Shown in pieces: positions 33,846 through 44,862 of a DNA stretch of 64,000 nucleotides. Within the stretch, counting starts at the first letter, position 1. The number at the start of each line of letters is the position of its first letter. A program made the translations under genes and the position numbers. Under the pieces are notes generated by a model that saw only the letters and a program-made list of their open reading frames with translations, did not search any database and was not told where the DNA came from. Source of the stretch: Verticillium longisporum (lineage: Eukaryota > Ascomycota > Sordariomycetes > Glomerellales > Plectosphaerellaceae); contig JAETXT010000001.1 in the NCBI GenBank assembly GCA_019188255.1, positions 3,782,001 through 3,846,000 on the forward strand. Reading direction: 5' to 3'.

Positions 33846-36800
33846 TGGGGGCAGGCGTGGTGGACACCTCTGGGCGCGGCAGCAGGGGCTCAGGGTGGGA
33901 TTGCGAGGATTGCGAACTGCGAATGGACAGAAAAGGCCATATCCCGTCGACCCGCTTCCCCTTGAGGCCAGCGGCTCCAGCCAGTGGACGGCGCGCATGG
34001 TCCCCAGCGTACCCCTTCGACGACTGGCAAAGGCCATGGCGGCCGGTTGGTGGCCAATGGTAGGCGCATAGAGCGGCATGTAAGACATGGTACCTTGCGT
34101 TAGCGGGGGGCCCTGGCGTCTCTGGTGGTGGCAGGGGTCCGTGCCTTGTCGAGGCAGTGACCCTGGTTGCTCCCAGTCAGTGCTCATGCTCAGGGCTCAC
34201 GCTCACAGGTGGCTGCCCCCCTCAAGATGCTCTGCCCTTCCAGTGCTTCTGAGAGGTTGAAGGGGCGGGGAAGCGGCGTCGGCGGCGGCATTGGCGACCA
34301 TTTTGGGTCTGCTGTAAATTTCCGTCGTGGCTGGGCTAGATCGTGAATGGACGTAATGCGAACAACCCCAACCCGTCATCTGTCCCATGCCCCTTTGTCG
34401 TGCGTGCTGCATGGTCGCTTGGCGATGCACAATCGAGCACATCGAGCACGTTTAGCTGGCTGGCTGGCTGGCGCCGCCACGGGCGCTGGCGCCGGCGCTT
34501 CAACTCAAAGCCCCAGGTACCCACGAAGAAGAGGGGGTGGTGGGAGGGTGAGCCTTTGAATCTGATACACGTCAAAGCCGGACGAACACCTGTCATGAGC
34601 ACCCTTCTGACCTGACATCGTTTCGTTTCACAAAGGCAACCAGTCTTGTCGAGGTATCGGTTGTGAAAGGGTTTTTCCCTCCTCCCCTTCCTTTCTCTTC
34701 CTCTTTCTTCGGACCAAACACCCATGTCCTCGCCAGGCCAACCTAGCTCGCAGTGGTGGCTAGACCGGAACGATGCGTCACTGCGCCTGCTCTTGGTGAA
34801 CGGGGCTGGTGGATGGATCTGGCCCGATGAACGCGAGAGAGCGCGTCAAGGGTATGCAGTACGAGCCGTCAGGAGGTCGGGGATCTGTTCGATGGTGGCA
34901 GGGCCCTTTCTGGGTCGGCAACGAAGCAGGCCGTCCGCCCCCTTTGACAATGCTCGCATAGGAATCCCCACAGCCTGCCACTTGCGGCTCTGGTTCCCTG
35001 GTCAGGACAGCGATGGCGACTGGGGTGGAAAACGGTCTTGTCGGGAGCATTGTCGGAGCTCGGGTCTCCGAAATGTCGTCGTCGTCAGCTCCAAGCAACG
35101 GCGGTGTCCATGAAGAACCCGATAGCCAGGGTAGCAGAAGCAGCGCTGTACATGTAAGTCAGTAGACTAAGAGAAAGGCCACCACGCGACACACGCTGCA
35201 GCCTATCCGTCGGCATGTCCCCCAACCTGCATTTCTTCAGCAACCGCTGAAGGTGTGCAAGGTGTTCTGGTGCTTCCTGGTTCGGCACGGCGCTCACGTT
35301 CGCTTTGCTTTCTGTGCTGTGGAGGGTTGGCAGCGTCGAGCAGAAAGGGGCAGGACGTGGACCTTGCCCGGTTAGGACAAGTGTACCTAGCAAGTTGAGA
35401 TCTACCAAGGCAAGGGTCCCAGGCTAGTGGCTAAGACGAAGCCAGTCTCGGTCTGGTTTGATTGGCACGAATCACACCAATGGCCCATGTGGGTCTATCA
35501 GGGTTGGTCAGCACCCATGAATGTGCTGATTTGTCGGCAGCCCAGGCCCCAAGTGCCCTACTAAGGCAGGCAGCAGGTACCCTCCACTGATTACCTTATT
35601 ACCTTATTGTTCTGGCCATCCCTCTGATCCAAACCCACGTAGATCATCCATCCTTGTTGCCTGGTGCACGAACGCGTGGGTAGGTGGGAGCAGAGAGGGC
35701 ATCGAAGCGCCATCTTTGATTTTATCTCCTGCAGATATCTCATGACATCTTCCACGCAACGTTTAGGCTTGGTTCCGTCGTGGTCAAGACGCTGTCACCG
35801 CCACGCGCGCCAACACTCTCCCACCTGTCCAGTCAACTGGCGTCGACAGCTAAGCCATTCCACCTTCTCATCTCCTGCCACTTGATCTATCGATCTCTGA
35901 TCAGATGATGATCGACGCAATGGGGCGGGAGACAATGGACCCCTTTTCTTTCCCCTTACTTGCGATCAGCGACATGAAGTGCCTTCCATAGTGCCCTGTC
36001 TGCCTATCTGGGGAACCTGGCCATATCTGGACAGCATGTGGACCAATGCCTCATTACACGCGACAGGCGGCCCTCCCTGTCTGCGTTGCCATCGAGACAA
36101 TGGACAATGTCTCCTCTGTCAGGACATTGTCTTGCTCGGCAACAAATAGCTCAGACACGGACCAGCACTCCAAAGTAGCCTGGGTACCGCTGAGTCTATA
36201 ACTTTTGGACGTTGCTCCGGGGATCTCGGTGCCCTGCCCTGATCATCGTGTCTCTATTTCGAGGTTTGCTGGACGGAACTCCGATTCTCACCTCCTGGAC
36301 AATGGCCCGCCTAAACATCATGTTCGTTGATGCGAACACAGCCAAGACGGTAGTCGGCGGTTCTGCGTCGTCATTGCCACTGTCACCGCCTTTGCATCAA
36401 CCCTAGATTCGTATCTGTGGGAAATGTGCTAACGGTAATTGGCAGGAGAAAATGGACGCTGCAGATGAAGCTAGGGGAATTGGCCAGCATGCCCTCGCTC
36501 TCGTATCGCCTAAACAGTCGACAGACGGCCAACGTCTTGGCTGCGTCTGCGGGTTATCGTCGGCGAGTTGAGCTGGCTAGCGCGTGAGAGTTGCGCATCG
36601 AAAATCAATTGATTTCTATGCGCACGCGAATGATGGGGGCTGGACGGGCTGTTGCCAAGAATAGATACGGGTCGAAGTGGACGCATGTCAAGTTGCATTG
36701 TGCAGACAAAACCCCCATGTCTACTATCGTGGGTGGCTTCAACAACGTCACAGCAAATGATTCGTTAGCCAGGTCAACAAACGACAATGGGCCACAATAA

Positions 36801-38353
36801 GCGACCAGAAATGCAGGGGTGGTTTGTCGGGCCTAACCGCTTACTCGGGCCGGCGATGAGACAAGCTTCGGATTGAGTTTGGGTCGTAGGGCTGGAAGGG
36901 AGTAACGCTGACTGCTGCCTCGACATGATGTTGTCACGACGACGAAGCTTCGCGACGAGACGAGCATGAGCCAAGGCTTCATTCCGATTGAAGGAAACGA
37001 CCCGACAAGGCAACAACTCGAGAGAAAACCACCAGTAGTAGCAAGCTTGAGAAGCGGGCCGAAGGCGCCATGCTTCGTCCAGCCACTCGTGACCAACCTC
37101 GAGTCACTCAGGACCATATTGTCACGCTTCTGTAAGGCTGGGTGGGCGCTGAGAAATTGGCTTGTCACAAAGCTTTGGCGCGCTTGGTCAAGATTATGGC
37201 ATGGGCGTCGAGACGGGCTACTACAAGGACGCCACGACGTTCAACGTTAGCTCGTATGCGGAGTGCCCGCAGCTTGACACATCACACTACTGCTGCGAAG
37301 ACCAGAGAGAAATTACCGTGTTGGGTTGACAGTGTCAACTCGGCGGAAACACTGAGCTCTTCTTCAGCGCTTTGCACTGCAAAATAATGGCACCTGTGGA
37401 CGAGCCATGCAATGCACATGCTGCTGGCCATGGATGCCCTGGCTGGCTATGCCCTCAGCCCAGTCCAGCCCGCGCGTGCTCGCACTCCCACGTGCCCCTT
37501 GGTTCTAGTTCTCAAATTCCAAATATCATAGGCCAAGGCCCCATATTCCGGGGCCGTTGCAAATCGATGGTTCAGGCTGACAGACGCTTGGGTGGACATG
37601 GAACTGGCGCAAGCCGACTTTGCCGCATCTCTGCCATCATCATCATCAGTCATCCCGTGGACACCACGAGTTTCCTCCGGCTACTAACTGACGGTCAAAA
37701 CCCTGGTCAGCAGCCGCCTGTCATCGTATCCGCAGCTTGATTGTGCCATGAGAAGTCGCCGCACTTTCCTCCGAAAGTCCAGTCAACTCTTTGGCCATTG
37801 GATGACATCCCGATCTATCTCCCTCCCTAGCGCACAAAACCCAGAGCCGGAAAACTGACGTATAAGGAGGTACCGGAAACCACCTTGCACACGCATCTAA
37901 GCTTACACGGCTTGGCCTTACGGAGTGTGCGCCAAGATATCATAAACCGGCCTGACGTGACGACAAGAACAATTCGTTCTCTCGCCTCATACCCAGAAGC
38001 CCGGTCAGTGTATGAAGATCACAAATACGGAACGCAGAAAAGCCTGGACATCAGTATCTTGGCGGAGTTCCGCTGTTGCAAAGCTTGGCGTCAGCGAACC
38101 GTTCACAGCTTGCACTGCTACCTCTGCACTCAACGCCGACGCCATAACAATTCGACTGATACGACGGACGCCCAGCGTATTCTTCACCACAAGACCTACC
38201 TTTGAAGTCGATCGACTTGTCCGGCCCGGGGCGGACTCGGGACTTTTCTCCGGTTAGCAATAGACGCACGCCCACGTCCGGACTGGTATCGTCCGCATCA
38301 AGGACCTCGTTATTGTTCCAGAGAGGACGCCTACAGTTGGGGGATTCGACAGC
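33846..38353. other. 4.5 kb region without a supported gene
   Basis: Contains the promoter of the coiled-coil gene (left) and of the first Zn2Cys6 gene (right). Visible: CTGG repeats at about 34453-34471 and an ACCTTATT direct repeat near 35594-35609. Open frames up to 129 codons (for example 34724..35113 +) have no recognisable domain and are overlapped by frames on the other strand. An extended N-terminus of the coiled-coil protein (to 34187) remains possible. Confidence 0.35.
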
Positions 38354-39844
38354 ATGTCTGCCCAGTCAACATCATCCTCAGCCGTCCCGCCGACGACGTC
38401 AACCCGCCGCCGAGCGTGCGCAGCATGTCAGCAGGCCAAGCGTCGCTGCGACCAACGACTACCTCGTTGTGGCAGGTGTGTGCTAAAGGCGCTTGACGAC
38501 TGCCACTACCCCTCACTCGAAGCGACCGTGGCAGCAGCCAACTTCAATCTCTTTGCCGACATGCTCAACAGCGCAGCCACACCAGTTTCGATTGAGCAGC
38601 CCATCCCAAACACCCTTTCTTCTGCGACTTCCACTCTAGAGTCAGATAGTCCTTGGCCGCCGCTGTTCTACAGCCCGTCCTCCAGCCCATCCAATGGCGC
38701 AGTCAACAGAGATGCTGTCCTTTACTGCACGGAGCAGTTCCGCAGTTATCCTAAGAGATGGGTGAAGCAAAATGGCTTTGCACCCTTCGTCCACCCCTCT
38801 TTCTACCTCCCCTCTTCAACTGGTTGCCCAGAAAGCATATTACCTCTGACTCTGCAAGATGCATTCTGTGCTTGCGCAGCTTATGCTGCCAAAAATGATG
38901 AAAACAGTGATCTGATACTCAGCATTGTCGAATCCAAAGCCACAGCCCTTCTGTATGCTGACCAGACCGCCTGGAGTCTTCCGGAGCAACTTGGGGCGTT
39001 GCAAGCTCTGATCATGTACCAAATGATACGCTGGTTCGACGGCGATATTCGACAGCGTGTCCTAGCCGATGCCGTCGAACCAGTCGTAGCCACGTGGACG
39101 TCAGCCCTGCAGACTCGTGTCGGCGGTGCTGTATTCCACACCAGTCAAGACGAGTCGGGGGGGAGTTTACCACCAAGTCCGCCGTCCTTTGCGCAGCAGC
39201 AGCAGTCATACCAGACTCCACATCAACAACAGCAACCGCCGCCGCCGCCTCCGCCTATCTTTCCCTGTTCCACCCCTTACTACGCCCCCTTCAGCATTCC
39301 GTCCGGGCCTACCGAGATAACACCGGTCCGCACCCCTCCCGGCAGCACAGCGTCTGCAACCTCTCGTGCCCTCAGCAAAGAAGAGCTTCGCCTGGCTTGG
39401 CGCCGTTGGCTTCTCGCCGAATCGATTCGGCGGACCGTCATTGCCTCGCACATTGTCCGTGAGGTCTACGCAAACGCCCGCCCCAGTGACATAATCTCTT
39501 GGACTGGCGGCGGCAGCGACAGCCAGAGCGGACTCGACAGTCCCGGCTCAGGCTCTGCCGTGCTCTCGGACATGTCGTTCACTGCCTCGGCCCGGTTGTG
39601 GGGTGCCTCGACGCCGGAGCAGTGGCGTCGGGCCGTGGTGGAGGCGTCGGGCCAGGGGCAGGACGCCTCGACTTTCGGCAATGCGCCGCAGAATTGGTGG
39701 TGGGTGGAGCGGATGGACTTTTCGGGCGTCTTCGGCGTTGTGGGGTTGTCTAGCGTCGATGAATTCGCTGTGCTAGTAGCTGTGGTCGTGAGAGGCCGCG
39801 AGGCGGTCGAGGATTGGATCACGCAGGGGGGAGGGGGGATCTAA
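38354..39844 (+). CDS. Zn2Cys6 transcription factor
   Basis: Nuclear regulator of the fungal binuclear-zinc-cluster class; target genes unknown. One uninterrupted exon of 496 residues. The zinc cluster at about residues 21-50 reads RRACAACQQAKRRCDQRLPRCGRC (shown in part) with the six cysteines spaced as usual, embedded in Arg/Lys. The middle has a helical domain common in metabolic regulators (VLYCTEQFRSYPKRWV, GFAPFVHPSFY, LQDAFCACAAYAAKND, QLGALQALIMYQMIRWFDGD), then a Gln/Pro-rich low-complexity tract of about residues 280-300 and KEELRLAWRRWLLAESIRRTV. It ends in a glycine run. It lies 4 kb from its upstream neighbour and faces the second Zn2Cys6 gene. There is no biosynthetic cluster around it to suggest a target. 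Confidence 0.9.
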   Translation: MSAQSTSSSAVPPTTSTRRRACAACQQAKRRCDQRLPRCGRCVLKALDDCHYPSLEATVAAANFNLFADMLNSAATPVSIEQPIPNTLSSATSTLESDSPWPPLFYSPSSSPSNGAVNRDAVLYCTEQFRSYPKRWVKQNGFAPFVHPSFYLPSSTGCPESILPLTLQDAFCACAAYAAKNDENSDLILSIVESKATALLYADQTAWSLPEQLGALQALIMYQMIRWFDGDIRQRVLADAVEPVVATWTSALQTRVGGAVFHTSQDESGGSLPPSPPSFAQQQQSYQTPHQQQQPPPPPPPIFPCSTPYYAPFSIPSGPTEITPVRTPPGSTASATSRALSKEELRLAWRRWLLAESIRRTVIASHIVREVYANARPSDIISWTGGGSDSQSGLDSPGSGSAVLSDMSFTASARLWGASTPEQWRRAVVEASGQGQDASTFGNAPQNWWWVERMDFSGVFGVVGLSSVDEFAVLVAVVVRGREAVEDWITQGGGGI

Positions 39845-41599
39845 GCCCTACCTGCCTGTCGGCCAGTCTGGACCGGCTGAAGAGGAGATGAAGCAAGCGA
39901 CATCGTACGAGGACACGCACAAGATGGGCCGTGATGGAAACGGATTCATTGCTCATACCAATGACACGGGGACGCACGTTCAGCAACAAAAGCCAGATCC
40001 AGACGGTACACATACGGACGCGGAAAAGCATACGAGTAACGAATTAACGACCGTTCACGTCACCTTTACTAGTCTGGTGTTCTTCGATAGCCGAAGGATC
40101 GTAGGAATGGCAGGAAACGACAAGGGGGGGGGGCAGGGCCGCGGCGTGGCTCGGCATCCGAATCAGGCGATGGGTACTAGTTCGGAATGCCGAGATCTGG
40201 CCATGATCGTGACTACCGACAGGGGAGCGCTACGATCGCGCACGCACACGCACGCGCGCGGGGTAGACGGCGGAGAGGATAACGCGCTTGCGAGCCGGGG
40301 GAGCACAAGGAAAACAACTACAGTAGGCGAGGAGAGGGGGCACCGGTCAAGAAGTGGAGGTTTTGCTTGTCAGTCAGCCCAACAGAACGGTACCGAGACG
40401 AGTATGGCCCCGTTCTGCCTACAACGACTGTCACCCGCAGATGCAGGGAACACGCCCTTCTACCCCAGGAAACAGGGTTGCTTAGTATATGTCCGCAGGC
40501 TAAGGAAAGAAACATGAAAGGCTCACCCACTGCGTTGAAATCGCACAATCGTTTGCGCCTGTCGTCGGCCCAAGCAGGCCGGCCACAAGGATATGGGACC
40601 TGCGTGGAGAAGCCGGAGATGTGGTTGAAAGAAGCGTCCTGGGGACCCTCAGAGCCGGCTAAACGGCTATGCGGCGCGGGCCTCGTCGTCCATGGGTATT
40701 GCGGGAACTACATTCATCCACATTGGCGTAAGTTGCCGTCGCGCCTTGCCGATCTGGCGTGCTCGATCTCCGTCCGGGGCCAGGGATTGAACGGCCGGGA
40801 GGTTCCGAACACGACGAGGTCCGGGGCAGCCGGTTTGCGCGACTCAGGGTTGGCTTGGCTTCCTTGCCGGAAGGAGGCCTGTACGCTGATGAATTCAAAA
40901 ACCAGGGGAGGACAGAGAAAGGGGAGGGGTTGGAGGCTTCCCCCCCTTTGGCGTGTTCAAGCAAGTCGATCAAGTAGAAATTCTCCCGCCCAAAACGTAA
41001 ATCCATATCTAAAACCAAACGGTCATGCAGACCTTAACGGATAATGGAGGGAAAAACAAATGGCCTCCCTTATAGGATGTATCCATTATGGCTTGACATC
41101 GCTGATAAGACGTTACAAGACATAGTAAAACGTTGTTGCTGGTGGTGGTTCTTTCAATATCCATGCTGTCCCCTGCCGCGGTCCTCAGCTCCTGGCCCTC
41201 CCCTATCCTATCTCCGCGCCCCGTCTAGTGATTTGGTGCTGCGCTCACACCTTGTACCTAACGCGCAAACAGGAAATGGAAAAGAATTTGCCTATCCTGC
41301 TACATATGCGAGACCACGCCTACCAAGACCAAACGCCGCCGCGGAAATAACCAGCCGATCTAGCGTGACTCCTCATCCCCCCCGTCCCTCGTTATCCGTA
41401 ATTCTTTCTTACCGCACGTGTCGAAACACTAGGAGTGTTGCTTTTAAGAGGCTTGGTTCGTCTCTAAGGTTGTTGCTATTGGAGAATCCCTACCCTGGGT
41501 ATGATGCCAGACAGGCATCATCAAGTGTGACAAAAGTCGGCAGTGGATCAGGATCAGTGAACCGATGCAAGACCAAACGTGTCTTTGCGTTTGCCGAGA
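39845..41599. other. 1.75 kb between converging Zn2Cys6 genes
   Basis: No gene supported. A 225-codon open frame (40367..41044 +) has an unlikely composition with no domain. A G8 run occurs at about 40125-40132 and an alternating CACGCACACGCACGCGCGCG stretch at about 40239-40260. Confidence 0.4.
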
Positions 41600-44560
41600 C
41601 TAATCGTCCAGACGGTACATCCCTCGAAGCACGTTCCAGCACCATTCGGCTGTGGCGTCAACGTCTTTGAGGTCTCGAATCCAGGCAATCGACAGGTTGA
41701 CTGTATCGGTGGCATCCATGTCAAAAGTGTTGTCGCAGAAGCGAGCCCGAATGTTGGATAGGACCGGCACTTGCTGTGAAAGGTGCAAGAGGATGAGGAC
41801 ACCAAGCAGGTTTTGCGTCCAGAAAAACAGGCAAGGCACAAGTCGCTTCCGGTGACAGGTGGGGGCCATGATAATGGGCCACTTGAGCGAGGCCTTCAAG
41901 CACTCAGCAACGGCCTTGGCGTCATCGGTACTGAGCATATTGGTATGGTGGAGGGCCTTGTAAATGGCTGGTCGGTAGAGCAGGTACTTTGTGTAGTAAT
42001 ACCGGGTACGGAGCATGGCGACTTGCACATCCGTGGCGTAAGGGTAGGGTGCCGACGGTGACGAGATGTCGGCTGTGAACATAGCCTGCATCTGTTGGGG
42101 TGGGTACATGCCACCTTGAGTGAAGAGGTCAGGTATGGGTGTTGAGAAAGCGGAGGCCTGGCCGTCGCTCCACCGCAGGTGCACGGGTAGCAAGGCACGC
42201 CACTGATCCAACTGGTATGCTAGGTGGTTGATGGTCGTAATCACCGGGTTTGAGCCTTCGGACGGTTGAGTCTGGCGGTCGGGAGGTGGGAACGGCATGG
42301 GCGGCGCTGTGGGGCCGGTGGCTAGAGACGAGGGACCCTGGTTAGCAAGCTGTCATTGGTGATGGCGCGGGCCGTAAACGCTGTAAACGGCACATGGACG
42401 ACACGTGGATGGGGCCAGAGGTGTCTTGACGCTAAGACCGATTCGCACCCGTCTAACGCCCGTCTCCGTGACGGAAAAGCCCACACTCGACATCCCCGTA
42501 ACGCACCACGGCTTCCTGACCGGAACTACGTCATCGGCAGCCCCCTGCCCTTTCCCCCTTCGGGATCCAGGGTAAGCCAGATCGGGATTGGATCCGTGTC
42601 GCCCTGACAGGCTTGTTCGTGCGAGCGCGAGGAATTCATAAACTTACCATCTCTCATTGTGTCGTGGAAGCCCACGGACAGTTGTCGGAGGACAATTTGC
42701 GATGCAAAGTGCTCTTGGAATCGCGACTCTTGGTTGCCCAGGTAGTCTGCTTCACAAAAAGGACCGCTAAAGTCTGGAAGCCCAACCTTGCCTTCCAGCT
42801 TGTCGAGCCCCGTCAGAGGGATTTCCAATTCCAGGTTGAGGTATCTGGTGCACAGTTAGCAAACGCCCAGCGCGATTTTTCGTTGGCGGGTGCTCTCACG
42901 TCTCCATGATCGAGCAGTGCCAAAATACTCTGCGAATAAGGTCGAGGCGAGGCGATTTCAGTTCCCCTGAGTTCCTACAATCAATACATCAGTCAGACTC
43001 CCCAGGCAAGTTCTCCTTCCTGAAAACCAGGCCTGCCGCTGATCGGACTCACGCAGATATCAAGGCATGACATGCCATGGAAGCCGAAATGGTCATCCGC
43101 CAAAACTCCTATTCCCACGTCAGTGCTGTAGCAGGGCTGATCTGGTGGATGGGCCTCGTACCAGATGTCGCGAGCAGCTTTCGTAGTACAGTCCGGCCAG
43201 AGCGTGTATCTGCACGCTCTCCAGGCTGCACTCTGCCATGGAGAAGCCCAGTCTTTTCCTCGCTTCGTTGAAAAAGCCAGCCCCGGCGGTCGATCGGCAG
43301 CCCGGTCTGGCGGTCTCCCCATCTGTCCCTTGTACCGCATGAACGGCATGTTTTGCGAGTCTGCGAGGGCAACCGCGCCAAGGGCAAAGACCAGGCACAC
43401 CAAGGTCGACGCCACACCTTCGTTGAACCCATTTTCGACAACAGAGGTGAGTATGGTCGTATTGAAAGCCTGTCGGTCCATGATCGGGTATATGAAGTTG
43501 AATGTGTCGAAATAGGCTTTTGAAAGACTCTCCACCGTGGGCCAGTCTAGGTCTGATAGTCGGACAACCGTTGGGTTTCTATGCGCATCAACTCGAAGGC
43601 CCAGCAAGGCTCTATCATCCATCGTGAGACCCTCCATCCCATCAGTGGCCAGCTTTCGCCGGCTTTTCTGCTGTTCGAGGAGTTCAAGGGGAGGATCACG
43701 ATCCTGGATCACGGCGTGGAGATTGGGAATCTCAGTCTGTCCCGAATCAAGAATCTGGCGCACCACGGGCCACGCCATCAGCTTATGCACGGCCGAAACA
43801 TACTTGTAAGGCTGAGGCTTTTGCGGCGTGGGACTCGTTTGGCCTGAAGGCCGAATGGAGGCTGTCGTCGATACAGAGTCCCCGCTGCCTCCGCCTGCCT
43901 GCGCAGGCGTAGGGCGGGTTTGGCTGCGCTGCGAGGGTTCATATGGCGAAGGATGCACTTGCTGAAACCCCAGTTGGTCAACTTTTCCTTCGATGAGCTT
44001 CAGACGGTCCAGAATCTCAGATAACGTTTTGTCTTTTCTAGACGGAGATCAGCGTCAGTACCCGTGGCCGAAAGGCGACCGAGGTAGACGGCGCCTCAAG
44101 TGAGAGAAAAACCACAGCGACCTTGGCCTTCTACTGGAGGTGTGCGCCTATGGGTTGCAGGCCCTGCGGGGAGGCAGACTTACTTTGTGGGCTGCGGTTC
44201 CCTATACCGGCAGTCGAGTTTGAACTTTTGGCACGTTCCACACTTCGGGCGGGCTTCGTCACATTTCTGTTTTCTACTGCGGCACGTTTCGCAGGCCTAT
44301 CCGGTTGCTGTTAGCAAACCTCGGGGATTATACACCAACTTGACAGTCGACACGACACTGCATGCCGTCGACAGCCGAGGGCGAGCAGCCCGCTCCCGTG
44401 AGATTGGCTTGTCGTCGGCGCGCAACTGCAAAGGACAACGAACAACAGGATTTCCGGGTGGGCCTACCTGCGCTGCGATGGCACCTCTTTCCTTGCGTTG
44501 GCTGGGTGGTGCGCCCGACCCGGCAGAACTCGAGGTGGCCGAGGGAGGTTCGACATTCAT
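41600..44560 (-). CDS. Zn2Cys6 transcription factor with fungal-specific TF domain; frame broken by 1 nt
   Basis: Seven exons fit in frame: 44560..44468, 44296..44184, 44037..43162, 43108..43053, 42974..42900, 42844..42648 and 42321..41600; about 710 residues when corrected. Zinc cluster across exon 2: ACETCRSRKQKCDEARPKCG, then TCQKFKLDC, followed by a coiled linker (KDKTLSEILDRLKLIEGKVD). The middle homology domain includes RLSDLDWPTVESLSKAYFDTFNFIYPIMDR (in part), CSLESVQIHALAGLYYES, and EFWRMTISASMACHALI assembled over introns. The C-terminal part has RTRYYYTKYLLYRPAIYKAL and ends NVLRGMYRLDD. In exon 3 the frame breaks at a T5 run (A5 on + at 43271-43275): GLAF continues as FNEARKRLGFSMAECSLES only with one more T. 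The intron 42647..42322 is long (326 bp), so that junction is the least certain. Targets unknown. Confidence 0.85.
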
Positions 44561-44837
44561 CTTTCACCTGATAGTGACGGGAGAGACGAATCGGCTGCTT
44601 TGGATACTGGCCTCCCGGAGATTGCCTTATTCCACGCGTTGCGATTCTCCGTTAGTAGCGGGTTGAGCTGGGCGTGGTCAGGATACTAGACCAGGCGGTG
44701 GAGGGCTTAAGTCGGCCGCGATCAGATGGCTCATGTGCTCCATCGAATGTCTGCCTCAAATCCTGGAATGCTGCCCAGGCTGCTCGGGCCTCAGCCAGGC
44801 AAAAAAATAGATGCAGTCAGTAGAAGTTGCTGCTGAA

Positions 44838-44862
44838 GTCGTCGTCGTCGTCGTCGTCGTCG
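44838..44862. repeat. GTC trinucleotide microsatellite
   Basis: About eight tandem GTC units directly seen, upstream of the second Zn2Cys6 gene. Not inside a supported coding region. Confidence 0.8.

Noticed and set aside
40367..41044. 225-codon + strand open frame
   Set aside because: No recognisable domain, and an overlapping antisense frame is equally open.
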